Assembly (NCBI RefSeq): GCF_900094575.1
Contig: NZ_FMAE01000007.1
Coordinates: 248,001 to 312,000, forward strand
Source: Bradyrhizobium yuanmingense
GTDB lineage: Bacteria > Pseudomonadota > Alphaproteobacteria > Rhizobiales > Xanthobacteraceae
DNA: 64,000 nucleotides
Direction: 5' to 3'
The notes under the pieces are model-generated. The model was given only the letters and a program-made list of their open reading frames with translations, was not told where the DNA came from and made no database searches. Position 1 is the first letter of the stretch; every line of letters begins with the position of its first letter. Made by a program: the position numbers and the translations under genes. This document shows positions 53,668 to 61,984 of the stretch, in pieces.

Positions 53668-53677
53668 ATACATAACG
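53663..53677. promoter_or_regulatory. VanR operator candidate, downstream box
   Basis: ATTGTATACATAACG, 26 bp before the vanA start. The ATTG-N4-CA(A/T) form recalls the ATTGGATCCAAT site reported for VanR in Caulobacter. The binding protein is inferred to be the GntR regulator encoded at 54756. Confidence 0.6.
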
Positions 53678-53702
53678 TATTCATAAGCCGTGGGAGTGAG
53701 AC

Positions 53703-54752
53703 ATGACAAAACCCTTCCCCATGAACGCCTGGTACGCCGCGGCGTGGGACGCCGACGTCAAGGCTGCGCTGCTGCCGCGGACCATCTGCGGCAAGCATGT
53801 CGTGATGTATCGCAAGGCCGACGGCACGGTGACCGCGCTGGAGGACGCCTGCTGGCATCGCCTGGTGCCGCTGTCCAAGGGCCGGCTCGAAGGCGACACC
53901 GTCGTCTGCGGCTATCATGGCCTGAAATACAACGCGCAGGGCCGCTGCACCTTCATGCCCTCGCAGGAGACCATCAACCCCTCGGCCTGCGTGCGCGCCT
54001 ATCCCGTGGTCGAGCGTCACCGCTACGTCTGGCTCTGGATGGGCGATCCCGCACTCGCCGATCCCGCGCTCGTCCCCGACATGCACTGGAATCACGACCC
54101 GGCCTGGGCCGGCGACGGCAAGACCATCCACGTCAATTGCGACTACCGCCTCGTGCTCGACAATCTCATGGATCTCACCCACGAGACCTTCGTGCACGGC
54201 TCCTCCATCGGCAATGATGCCGTCGCCGAGGCGCCGTTCGACGTCACCCATGGCGAGAAGACGGTGACGGTGACGCGCTGGATGCGGGGCATCGAGCCGC
54301 CGCCGTTCTGGGCCAAGCAGCTCGGCAAGCCCGGCCTCGTCGACCGCTGGCAGATCATCCGCTTCGAGGCGCCGTGCACCATCGCGATCGACGTCGGCGT
54401 CGCGCCGACTGGCACCGGTGCGCCGGAAGGCGACCGCTCGCAGGGCGTCAACGGCTTCGTGCTCAACACCATCACGCCGGAGACCGAGAAGACCTGTCAT
54501 TACTTCTGGTCCTTCGTCCGCAATTATCGGATCAGTGAGCAGCGCCTCACCACCGAGATCCGCGAGGGCGTCTCCGGCATCTTCCGCGAGGACGAGCTGA
54601 TCCTCGAAGCGCAGCAGCGCGCGATGGACGAAAACCCCGATCGCATCTTCTACAACCTCAACATCGACGCCGGCGCGATGTGGTCGCGCAAGCTGATCGA
54701 TCGGATGGTGGCGAAGGAAAACGCCCCAAAGCACCTTCAGGCCGCGGAGTAG
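53703..54752 (+). CDS. vanA: Vanillate O-demethylase, Rieske oxygenase subunit
   Basis: Oxidatively removes the methyl group of vanillate (giving protocatechuate and formaldehyde) with electrons from VanB. Encodes 349 residues. The Rieske [2Fe-2S] ligands appear as ACWHRLVPL (C-x-H) and VCGYHGLKY (C-x2-H), and the mononuclear iron site as DNLMDLTHETFVHGSS (D...H....H). The start MNAWYAAAW (family MFLKNAWYVAAW) and the length match VanA. GGGAG-type ribosome site before ATG 53703. First gene of vanA-vanR-vanB. Substrate is by family; related aryl-methyl-ether oxygenases exist. Confidence 0.9.
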   Translation: MTKPFPMNAWYAAAWDADVKAALLPRTICGKHVVMYRKADGTVTALEDACWHRLVPLSKGRLEGDTVVCGYHGLKYNAQGRCTFMPSQETINPSACVRAYPVVERHRYVWLWMGDPALADPALVPDMHWNHDPAWAGDGKTIHVNCDYRLVLDNLMDLTHETFVHGSSIGNDAVAEAPFDVTHGEKTVTVTRWMRGIEPPPFWAKQLGKPGLVDRWQIIRFEAPCTIAIDVGVAPTGTGAPEGDRSQGVNGFVLNTITPETEKTCHYFWSFVRNYRISEQRLTTEIREGVSGIFREDELILEAQQRAMDENPDRIFYNLNIDAGAMWSRKLIDRMVAKENAPKHLQAAE

Positions 54753-54755
54753 AAC

Positions 54756-55508
54756 ATGGCCGAGCGTGAGGTCGACCGCTCCATCTCGCAGACCGTGAAG
54801 GCGCAGCTCGCGCTGCGCGACCAGATCCTGTCGGGCGCCTTGCGCCCCGGCGAGCGCATCTCCGAGCTGCAGGCGGTGGAGACCACAGGCGCCTCGCGCA
54901 CGCCGGTGCGCATGGCGCTGGTGCGGCTGGAGGAGGAGGGGCTGTTGGAGGCGATCCCCTCCGGCGGCTTCATGGTGAAGGCGTTTTCGGAGCGCGACAT
55001 CTCCGATTCCATCGAGCTGCGCGGCACGCTGGAAGGCCTGGCGGCGCGCTTTGCCGCCGAGCGCGGCGTCTCTGCGCGCGAGCTCGAGCCGCTGAAGGAG
55101 TGCCTCGCTGCGATCGACGAGCTGCTGCGGCAGGTCCCGATCTCGGTCGATGCTTTCTCGTCCTACGTCGCGCTGAATGCGCGCTTCCACGCCCAGCTCA
55201 CGGAGCTGTCGCGCAGCCCCCCGCTGATCCGGCAGATCGACCGCGCCTCGGCGCTGCCGTTTGCCTCGCCGAGCGGCTTCGTGATGGCGCAATCGGCGTT
55301 GCCGGAGGCACAGCAGATCCTGATCATCGCCCAGGAGCACCATCGCGTCGTGATCGACGCCATCGAGAACCGCGAAGGCGCGCGCGCCGAGGCCGTCATG
55401 CGCGAGCATGCCCGGCTGGCGGTGCGAAACCTGCGGCTCGCGCTGCGCAACCGCACCCATCTCGACCTCTTGCCGGCGCTCGCGCTGATCAAGACCGCAA
55501 CCGATTGA
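54756..55508 (+). CDS. vanR: GntR-family (FCD) regulator of the van operon
   Basis: Encodes 250 residues. The N-terminal winged helix (LALRDQILSGALRPGERISE, TGASRTPVRMALVRLEEEGL, GGFMVKAFSERDI) is of the GntR type, and the C-terminal FCD ligand domain has FHAQLTEL and EHHRVVIDAIENREGARAEA with the metal-binding His residues. VanR proteins are repressors relieved by vanillate. It starts 3 nt after vanA and lies between the oxygenase and reductase genes, an order less common than a divergent regulator. Its likely sites are the two ATGTATACAAT boxes upstream. Confidence 0.85.
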   Translation: MAEREVDRSISQTVKAQLALRDQILSGALRPGERISELQAVETTGASRTPVRMALVRLEEEGLLEAIPSGGFMVKAFSERDISDSIELRGTLEGLAARFAAERGVSARELEPLKECLAAIDELLRQVPISVDAFSSYVALNARFHAQLTELSRSPPLIRQIDRASALPFASPSGFVMAQSALPEAQQILIIAQEHHRVVIDAIENREGARAEAVMREHARLAVRNLRLALRNRTHLDLLPALALIKTATD

Positions 55509-55519
55509 GGGCAGTCACC

Positions 55520-56500
55520 ATGCGCTTCATCGAGACCTGGACCCCAGCAACGCTCGTCGCCACCCGCGATCTCACCCCGAACGTCCGCGAATTCCTGATC
55601 AAGCCGGATCAGTTCGAGGCCGCGGCCTATCCGGTCGGCAGCCACATCAATGTCAGCGTCACCATCGACGGCCTGCCGGAGACGCGGTCCTATTCGCTGG
55701 TTGGCGAGGCCTCGTCGCACGGCCTCCGAATTGCTGTGCGCCGCGCGAAGGATTCCCGTGGCGGCTCCCGCTACATGTGGTCCTTGCAGCCGGGCGCGCG
55801 GCTCGACATCACCCAGCCCGCCTCGCTGCTCGCGGTGGATTGGACTCGCGAGAATTATTGCCTGATTGCCGGCGGCATCGGCATCACCCCGATCCTCGGC
55901 GCCGCGCAGGCGCTGGCGCGGCGCGGGGCGGATGTCACGCTGCATTATGCCGTACGCTCGCGCCGCGAGGCCGCCTATCTCGACGATCTCGCCGCGATGC
56001 TTGGCGATCGCCTCGTCGTTCATGCCAGCGAGGAAGGCAGCCGGCTCGATCTCGACGCGCTGTTCGCCTCATTGCCGCAAGGCACGCTGACGCTGTTCTG
56101 CGGCCCGATGCGCATGCTCGACGCCGCACGCCATGCCTGGATCGGCGCCGGCCATCCGCTCCCCGATCTCCGCTACGAGACGTTCGGCTCCAGCGGCACG
56201 CTGCCCACCGAAACGTTCAGGGTGCGCCTGAAAGACTCCGGTGTCGAGCTCGAGATCCCGCGCGAGCGCTCGATGCTCGACGTGCTCAATGCCAGCGGCT
56301 TTGAGGTGATATCCGATTGCAAGCGCGGCGAATGCGGCCTCTGTGCCATCGACGTGGTCGATGTCGACGGCGAGATCGACCATCGCGACGTCTTCTTCAG
56401 CGACCATCAGAAACAGAGCAACCAGAAGATCTGCGCCTGCGTCTCCCGCGCGCGGGGCACCATCACGGTGGACACGCTGCTGCGGGCGGATGCGGTTTAA
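55520..56500 (+). CDS. vanB: Vanillate O-demethylase, ferredoxin reductase subunit
   Basis: Passes electrons from NADH via flavin and a [2Fe-2S] centre to VanA. Encodes 326 residues: flavin domain with TRSYSLVGEASSHGLRIAV, nucleotide domain with CLIAGGIGITPILGAAQALA and TLFCGPMRMLDAARH, and a C-terminal plant-type ferredoxin domain with CKRGECGLCAIDVV and the fourth Cys in NQKICACVSRA. ATG 55520 is chosen; the open frame from 55100 lies inside vanR. Last gene of the operon, followed by a palindromic repeat. Confidence 0.9.
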   Translation: MRFIETWTPATLVATRDLTPNVREFLIKPDQFEAAAYPVGSHINVSVTIDGLPETRSYSLVGEASSHGLRIAVRRAKDSRGGSRYMWSLQPGARLDITQPASLLAVDWTRENYCLIAGGIGITPILGAAQALARRGADVTLHYAVRSRREAAYLDDLAAMLGDRLVVHASEEGSRLDLDALFASLPQGTLTLFCGPMRMLDAARHAWIGAGHPLPDLRYETFGSSGTLPTETFRVRLKDSGVELEIPRERSMLDVLNASGFEVISDCKRGECGLCAIDVVDVDGEIDHRDVFFSDHQKQSNQKICACVSRARGTITVDTLLRADAV

Positions 56501-56511
56501 CACTGGGAAAG

Positions 56512-56632
56512 GTCATCGTGCCCGGGTTTGTCCCGGGCATCCACGTTCTTCCGCGTGAGGTTAGGCGTGGATGGCCGGGACATAGGCGAGCGGAAGCGAC
56601 GCCGTCCTTCGGACGGCTATGCCCGGCCATGA
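56512..56632. repeat. Bradyrhizobial REP-like palindromic element
   Basis: Contains several nested hairpins: TGCCCGGG/CCCGGGCA (56519-56526, 56532-56539), CCACG...CGTGG, GCCGTCC-TTC-GGACGGC (56601-56617) and GGCCGGGACATAG paired with CTATGCCCGGCC (56573-56585, 56617-56628). It lies between the convergent vanB and GGDEF-EAL genes. This type of 'cccgggcatccacg...ggccgggacat' element is abundant in bradyrhizobia, to my knowledge. Confidence 0.65.
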
Positions 56633-56665
56633 CGCTGTCGAAGCGTGAGCATCCCAAACTGGTGC

Positions 56666-58627
56666 TTACGCCGCGTAAATCGCCCGGTACTTCTTCGTCT
56701 CCAGCAGCGCCATCACCCCGTCCGCGGCCACCGGCCGGCTGATGAGATAGCCCTGCACCTCGTCGCAACTGATCTGCCTGAGATATTCGAGCTGGTCGGC
56801 GGTCTCGACCCCCTCCGCCACGACGCCGATCCGCAAATCGCGCGCAAGCGAGATCACCGATTTCACGATGGCCGCGCAGTCCGGCTGCACCAGCATATCG
56901 CGGATGAAGGACTGGTCGATCTTGATGCGGCTGAACGGCAGCTTGCGCAGGTAAGTCAGCGAGGAGAAGCCGGTGCCGAAATCGTCGAGCGCGAGGGTGA
57001 CGCCGAGCTCCAGCAGCGCGTTCAGGACCGTCGCGGCCGAACCGTATTTCGCCAGCAGCATCGATTCCGTGATCTCGATCTCGAGCCGATGCGGGGCGAT
57101 CCTGGCCTCGGCGAGCGCCTGCACGATGGTCTGGAGGATGGCCGTGTTGTGAAATTGCGCGGCCGAGAAATTCACGGCAACCCTGATGTCTTCGGGCCAA
57201 TCCGCCAGCGTCGCGCAGGCGCGGCGGATGACCCATTCGCCGATCTCGTGGATCAGCCCGGTCTCCTCGGCGATTGGTATGAATTCACTCGGCGGCACCA
57301 GCCCGCGCGAAGGATGCTGCCAGCGCAATAGCGCCTCGAAGCCGGTGATCCGGTTGGTGCCGAGATCGAGGAACGGCTGGAACACCAGGAACAGCTCGTT
57401 GCGCGCAATCGCGCCTGCGAGGTCCGCTTGCAGCGCCTTGCGCTCGCGGGACGATTTGTCGTCGGCCTGTTCGAAGAAGCAGACCGTGCCCGGCCCCGCC
57501 TTCTTGGCGCGGTAGAGCGCGGCGTCGGCATTCTTCATGAGGTCGAGCGGTGTGTTGCCGTCGCGTGGCGCCAGCACGATGCCGACGCTCGTCGCGCCGA
57601 CGATCTGGCGACCCTCGATCTGGAACGGCTCGCTGAAGGCCGCGACGAAGCGTTCGGCGATCTCGAGCGCATCCTCGGGCCGTGTCAGATTGGCCATCAC
57701 CAGCGCGAACTCGTCGCCGCCGATCCGCGCGACGTGCTCGGCGGCGCGCGTGCAGCGTTGCAGGCGGCTGGCGACCTGGACCAGGAATTCGTCGCCGGCG
57801 GGATGGCCGAACTGGTCGTTGACCTCCTTGAAGCGGTCGAGATCGAGCAGGAGCACCGCGAATTCCTCGCCCGATAGCGCCAGCCGCTTGAGCGCGGCAT
57901 CGAGCGTTTCGTTGAAGGCGACGCGGTTGGGCAGGTGGGTCAGGGGATCGAGCCGCACCGTGCGCTCGGCCTCGATCTGCCGCATCATGCGCCGGGCGAA
58001 CGAGAACGAATTGACGAACACGCCGCGCAAAAGGACGCTGCCGTAGACCACGACGAGAAAGGCGATGAGGAGAAAGGCGAGATCGCCGTTCTGGCCGAGG
58101 CAGATGGCGATGCCGAGGAAGATCGGCGCCGTGAAGGCGATCGCCGCGATCGGAATGGTGGCGAAGGCGAGCGCGCCGCCGGCCAGCATGCCCGCGCACA
58201 GGCAGGTAATGACGAGCTGGCCGCCGCTGGAAGCGTCGGCGAAGAAGGCGACCGGGACGATGCCCCAGGCGGCGCCGAGGATGAAGGCGTTGCGCACCAG
58301 CCGGTACATCGCGCGACGCGAGACGAATTGCGGCTTGGTGATGCGGCGCGCGACGTGGGATTGCAGGCCAAATCCGATCGCGGCGGCGGCGACAGCCGCC
58401 GCCCAGATCAGGGCGGGCATCCTGTCCGGCGACTGCCACAGCGCGATGGCGAGCACGATGGCGTTGCAGGCATTGGCCAGCATGATGCCGACCGAATAGC
58501 CGAGCACCAGCGACATCTGCTCGGCGCGGATATGCCCGGCCACGGCCTCGTCCGTTGCGGGACCGCCAAAGGCCGACAGATCGCCGGCGAACAGCCGTGC
58601 GACATAGCTGGTCGTTTGAGTCCGCAT
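56666..58627 (-). CDS. Membrane GGDEF-EAL protein (c-di-GMP synthesis/degradation)
   Basis: Encodes 653 residues. Five or six N-terminal transmembrane helices (residues ~40-210) are followed by a GGDEF domain with an intact active site (VARIGGDEFALVMANL; LLLDLDRFKEVNDQFGHPAG) and an EAL domain with the catalytic set present (ITGFEALLRWQHPSRG, EIEITESMLL, LDDFGTGFSSLTYLRKL, KIDQSFIRDM, VVAEGVET, QGYLISRPV). Both activities may be possible; which dominates cannot be told. c-di-GMP often controls exopolysaccharide production. Single gene; convergent with vanB. Confidence 0.95.
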   Translation of the reverse strand: MRTQTTSYVARLFAGDLSAFGGPATDEAVAGHIRAEQMSLVLGYSVGIMLANACNAIVLAIALWQSPDRMPALIWAAAVAAAAIGFGLQSHVARRITKPQFVSRRAMYRLVRNAFILGAAWGIVPVAFFADASSGGQLVITCLCAGMLAGGALAFATIPIAAIAFTAPIFLGIAICLGQNGDLAFLLIAFLVVVYGSVLLRGVFVNSFSFARRMMRQIEAERTVRLDPLTHLPNRVAFNETLDAALKRLALSGEEFAVLLLDLDRFKEVNDQFGHPAGDEFLVQVASRLQRCTRAAEHVARIGGDEFALVMANLTRPEDALEIAERFVAAFSEPFQIEGRQIVGATSVGIVLAPRDGNTPLDLMKNADAALYRAKKAGPGTVCFFEQADDKSSRERKALQADLAGAIARNELFLVFQPFLDLGTNRITGFEALLRWQHPSRGLVPPSEFIPIAEETGLIHEIGEWVIRRACATLADWPEDIRVAVNFSAAQFHNTAILQTIVQALAEARIAPHRLEIEITESMLLAKYGSAATVLNALLELGVTLALDDFGTGFSSLTYLRKLPFSRIKIDQSFIRDMLVQPDCAAIVKSVISLARDLRIGVVAEGVETADQLEYLRQISCDEVQGYLISRPVAADGVMALLETKKYRAIYAA

Positions 58628-58798
58628 TCAATAGCCTAGCAGCACGGGCCGTTCTTTTCGGCTCGATCCGGAGAATTCGCCGTAAACCTTTGACGAACTA
58701 TGAATTATCCCCGCTTGCCGCGCCGGCCGCGACCACTTCTGCGTGCTCTTCACGCAGTATCGATAACAAATCGATACAAATGCCCGACAGGCCGGACA

Positions 58799-59659
58799 TC
58801 AAAGGGGGCGGGGGCGCGGTCTCAGCTGGGCGATGGCGACCCCGGAGATCGCGAGCAGTCCGCCGACGATCAGCTTGGGCGTAAGCCGGTCGCCGAGAAA
58901 CAGTACGCTCGAAAGCAAGGCAAACACCGGAAGTAGCAGACCGAAGGGCGCGACGCGCACCATCGAGCAACGGGCGATCAGCCAGAACCAGAGGCCAAAC
59001 CCGACAATTCCCCCGGCGAAGATCGTGTAGGCGAGCGCCAGCCAGCCAAGTTCGCCCGCCGTCACAAGGCTCGCCGCTTGTCCATGTTCAAGGAGCAGCG
59101 ACATCAACATGACCTGCGGTACCGTGAGCAGCGAGGACCACCCCATCAACATCAAGGGATCGAAGGGGCCATAACGCTTCGTCAAGACGTTGGACACCGC
59201 GAAGGCGAAAGCCGCTCCGACTACAAGCAGCAGCGGAAGCGGGTTGGCGGACTGGTCAGGCTCCGCTGCCAACACCGTCACGCCGACGAAAGCAAGCATC
59301 ACTCCGGCGCAGGTGGCGAGTGACGGTCTCTCCGCGAGCAGCAGCCATGCGAGCAGGACGGTGAAGGGCGTGGCGAGTTGGTATGCGACGGCCGACATGC
59401 TTCCCGAGCCGAGCCCAAGGCCAACGTAGAACAGCCCGAAATTCAGTCCACCAAGGAAGAGCGAAATAGCTGCGACAGGGCCGAGCTGTTGACGCGTGGG
59501 CCTGTCCACGAACGGAACAAGCAGCAGCGCAATGGCCAGAAAGCGCAGTGCGAGGAAGAAGAGCGGTGGAAACTCCGCAACGCCCACTTTGATGGCCACG
59601 AACTGATAACCCCAGATCAGGGGAACGGCGATCGCGCAGACGATCTGGATGGCAGACAT
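58799..59659 (-). CDS. DMT-superfamily (EamA) transporter
   Basis: Encodes 286 residues with ten transmembrane helices in two EamA repeats (VCAIAVPLIWGYQFVAIKVG at the start; FAFAVSNVLTKRYGPFDPLM opening the second repeat; final VFALLSSVLFLGDRLTPKLI). These export amino acids, metabolites or drugs. A GACCGATCAGTC site at 59679-59690, 20 bp before the ATG, is the same as that before the TetR gene at 60346, so this gene is probably the regulator's target. Same strand as the TetR gene (72-nt gap). Confidence 0.9.
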   Translation of the reverse strand: MSAIQIVCAIAVPLIWGYQFVAIKVGVAEFPPLFFLALRFLAIALLLVPFVDRPTRQQLGPVAAISLFLGGLNFGLFYVGLGLGSGSMSAVAYQLATPFTVLLAWLLLAERPSLATCAGVMLAFVGVTVLAAEPDQSANPLPLLLVVGAAFAFAVSNVLTKRYGPFDPLMLMGWSSLLTVPQVMLMSLLLEHGQAASLVTAGELGWLALAYTIFAGGIVGFGLWFWLIARCSMVRVAPFGLLLPVFALLSSVLFLGDRLTPKLIVGGLLAISGVAIAQLRPRPRPL

Positions 59660-59678
59660 GGCGGATGTCCTTTTTAAA

Positions 59679-59690
59679 GACCGATCAGTC
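59679..59690. promoter_or_regulatory. TetR operator candidate before the DMT transporter
   Basis: GACCGATCAGTC, a near-perfect palindrome (GAC-N-GATC-N-GTC), 20 bp upstream of the transporter start. Confidence 0.6.
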
Positions 59691-59731
59691 CAAATATGGG
59701 CGCACCATCAGCGCAGGCGTCACGGGGTTGC

Positions 59732-60346
59732 TTACCTGACGAAACGACCGATGAGAGCGTCGACGGCCGCTTGCGATGTGGTCCGTGCCGGTGCCGTCTT
59801 GCCGACCACGCGCAGCCCTTCAACGAAACAGACGAGAACCCGGGCGGCCGTTGCGGGCTCAACACCATCGGCCAACCTGCCCGCCGCTTTCGCGCGGGAC
59901 AGTGCATCGGTCACTTTGGCCTCCATCGCCTTGAAGAAGCCCGCAACGCGTCGACCGACGTCGGCATCTCCGCCAGCCAATTCCATGGCCGTGGCCACCA
60001 GGAGACATCCGCGCCGGCCGTTGCTTCCGCTGGTGCGCTCGACGTAGCCGGCCAGGCAGGCCCGCAGGCCGTCGACCGGATCGTTTCGGGGGTCGAATTC
60101 GCCATCCATCCGCGCCAAGGCATCCGCGATGTAACGATCGAGCGCCCGCAAGAACAGCGAATGCTTGTCACCGAAAGCGGCGTAGAGGCTGCCCCGCGAC
60201 AGCCTGGTCGCGCGCAGGAGATCGGGCAGCGCCGTGGCGTGATAGCCGCGCGACCAGAACACATCCATCGCGCGTTCGACGGCAGCGTCCACGTCGAAAC
60301 TTCGCGGCCGGCCACGGGGCATCGGCGTTGCAGTATTTTGCCTCAT
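59732..60346 (-). CDS. TetR-family regulator
   Basis: Encodes 204 residues. A typical TetR N-terminus: DVDAAVERAMDVFWSRGYHA, then TALPDLLRATRLSRGSLYAA and FGDKHSLFLRALDRY. The C-terminal ligand domain includes CLLVATAMELAGGD, as in the AcrR/NemR-like group with a Cys that can sense electrophiles. It probably represses itself and the adjacent transporter through the shared GACCGATCAGTC sites. An inducer cannot be named. Confidence 0.9.
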   Translation of the reverse strand: MRQNTATPMPRGRPRSFDVDAAVERAMDVFWSRGYHATALPDLLRATRLSRGSLYAAFGDKHSLFLRALDRYIADALARMDGEFDPRNDPVDGLRACLAGYVERTSGSNGRRGCLLVATAMELAGGDADVGRRVAGFFKAMEAKVTDALSRAKAAGRLADGVEPATAARVLVCFVEGLRVVGKTAPARTTSQAAVDALIGRFVR

Positions 60347-60357
60347 GCCGATATATA

Positions 60358-60369
60358 GACCGATCAGTC
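60358..60369. promoter_or_regulatory. TetR operator candidate before the TetR gene
   Basis: GACCGATCAGTC, identical to the copy at 59679-59690, 12 bp upstream of the TetR start codon. Confidence 0.6.
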
Positions 60370-60561
60370 ATTAAATGACAAGCCCAAGCTCCGGGGATCA
60401 TCAGCCTCCTATCCGGACCTCAACACCGGAATCTGCGCTGATGTTTTCTTCTCGTCAGCGGATCGAGACGCCCCCTCGATCGCGTGATACGTTTCGTGGA
60501 CCGGCAGGCCACCGTGCGCCGCGTCGGCACCGGATGCGTTCGAAATTCCGAGGGCCTGTCC

Positions 60562-61506
60562 ATGAGCGAGCCTTCAGCCGATGTGTCGGCAACGGTCGAA
60601 TACACGATGGACAAATGGCGGATGGACCGGGTCCCCTGGGCCCTGTGGGCTTGCGTCGCCGGCCTTGCGATCGCGGTTCACGCCGAGAGCCGTGGCCAGA
60701 ATGGAGCGGTTTTGGCAGTCGTCTATGTGGCTCTGCTGGGGCTGGCATTCGCAGGCTATGCCCTGACGAGCCTGATCGGGCGGGCCGGCCTGCCCTTGCT
60801 GCTTGAGTTGTTGATCGGTGTCCTTGTCCTGATCATCGTCTCCGGCGTGATCGGTGTGATCAGCGTGTTGGTCGGCGGGCCAAGCGGCCGCTCCAGCTAT
60901 GTCGGCACCATGCCCAGTCTCTATTGGACTCATCTCGTGAACCCATCGCTGAACGTTTTCGGCTGGATGTTGCTCTATCTGGGTTTCGGATGGATCGCGT
61001 TTTCAGCTTACCGGCACTTCTACGCGGATCGGGCGGTCGTCTCCATGTCTTCCGCGGGCATCCACTTTCACAGGCCATGGCTCAAGGGTCTCTTCATTCC
61101 CTGGCAGGAGGTGCGCGGGGTGGGCCATCTGGTCGTTCCCGGCATCTCGGGGGTGCCGTATGTCAGTCCATACGCTGCGGCCGTCACGGTCGGTCAAAAC
61201 TTCTATGAGCAGCATATCGCCCCGAAGCGCAGCTTCTTCTCGCCACCCGGGGCCGAGGCCATGTTCCAGCCGAAAGGCGAGGCGATCCAGGTGGTGCTGA
61301 GCAGCGCCGACATGGCGGTCAAAGCGGAAGATTTTCTCGAGCCTGCCGAGGCGCGGTGGAAGACATTTCGGGATCAACCGGCATCGCCATCCCAACGCGG
61401 CGGCACCGTCTTCTACGGACGGTGGTCGATCGATGGCTCTCGGTGGCAGGCCGTTCAGTTTCTTGCGCCTCTCGTCGGTCTGGCCGTGGTCATGCTGTAC
61501 CGATAG
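60562..61506 (+). CDS. Hypothetical membrane protein
   Basis: Encodes 314 residues. Three or four transmembrane helices lie in the first 170 residues (ALWACVAGLAIAVHAE; VLAVVYVALLGLAFAGYALT; LLELLIGVLVLIIVSGVIGV; VFGWMLLYLGFGWIAFSAYR), followed by a soluble domain with a PH-like look (VVSMSSAGIHFHRPWLKGLF, IPWQEVRGVGHLVVPG), then a final hydrophobic helix. No function recognised. ATG 60562 is chosen; the frame from 60484 starts in the leader. Convergent with the SnoaL-like gene. Confidence 0.7.
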   Translation: MSEPSADVSATVEYTMDKWRMDRVPWALWACVAGLAIAVHAESRGQNGAVLAVVYVALLGLAFAGYALTSLIGRAGLPLLLELLIGVLVLIIVSGVIGVISVLVGGPSGRSSYVGTMPSLYWTHLVNPSLNVFGWMLLYLGFGWIAFSAYRHFYADRAVVSMSSAGIHFHRPWLKGLFIPWQEVRGVGHLVVPGISGVPYVSPYAAAVTVGQNFYEQHIAPKRSFFSPPGAEAMFQPKGEAIQVVLSSADMAVKAEDFLEPAEARWKTFRDQPASPSQRGGTVFYGRWSIDGSRWQAVQFLAPLVGLAVVMLYR

Positions 61507-61517
61507 GGTAATCCCGC

Positions 61518-61883
61518 TCAGCGTCCGAGTTGCTTCGGATCGTAGAAGAAGCGCTCCTCGATGATCTCATTGCCTCGCCAGGTCTGCCATGCGATCTCCT
61601 CCAGCGTCCGCGTCGCGCCCTCGGCGTCGGTGAAGGAGAACTTCCAGCGGCTGGCGACGACGTCGCCATCGATCAGGCTCGGGCCGAGGCGCACGGCCGT
61701 GACCTCCTTGAACGCCGCCAGCACGCCGCGCTCCTTATCCGCGAGCTTGTCGCGCCCGACCACCGGCGCGGCGAGGTTCTCATAGGTCGCGGTATCAGCG
61801 GTGTAGTAGTCGAGGATCGCGCCGACGAAGTCGCCATCCTCCAGTCGCTTCGTAAAGGCTTCGACGATCTCACGGCTCGGCAT
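61518..61883 (-). CDS. SnoaL-like (NTF2-fold) protein
   Basis: Encodes 121 residues, one alpha+beta cone: IVEAFTKRLEDGDFVGAILD, YYTADTATYEN, VASRWKFSFTDAEGATRTLE and EIAWQTWRGNEIIEERFFYD. The NTF2-like fold is used by polyketide cyclases, isomerases and many stress-related proteins; the activity here is unknown. It is divergent from a TetR gene (101 bp) with two operator-like repeats between, so it is probably that regulator's target. Confidence 0.8.
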   Translation of the reverse strand: MPSREIVEAFTKRLEDGDFVGAILDYYTADTATYENLAAPVVGRDKLADKERGVLAAFKEVTAVRLGPSLIDGDVVASRWKFSFTDAEGATRTLEEIAWQTWRGNEIIEERFFYDPKQLGR

Positions 61884-61902
61884 GGCGACCTCACAATTTA
61901 AA

Positions 61903-61938
61903 ACCGACTGATAGTCGGTAATTACCGACCGATAGTCG
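61903..61938. promoter_or_regulatory. Tandem operator candidates between SnoaL-like and TetR genes
   Basis: ACCGACTGATAGTCGGT (61903-61919, a 17-bp palindrome apart from its centre) and ACCGACCGATAGTCG (61924-61938), 21 bp apart, two helical turns. They lie between divergent genes, suited to binding of two TetR dimers on one face. Confidence 0.65.
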
Positions 61939-61984
61939 AAAAGTCAACTGGCCGGCTCTCGCGAATTCGACTAGACGAGAGCTT

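Noticed and set aside
53661..55460. 599-codon open frame on the minus strand across vanA and vanR
   Set aside because: It is the mirror frame of GC-rich coding DNA. The plus-strand proteins have complete Rieske and GntR motifs, and the minus frame has low-complexity Arg/His/Asp-rich sequence.
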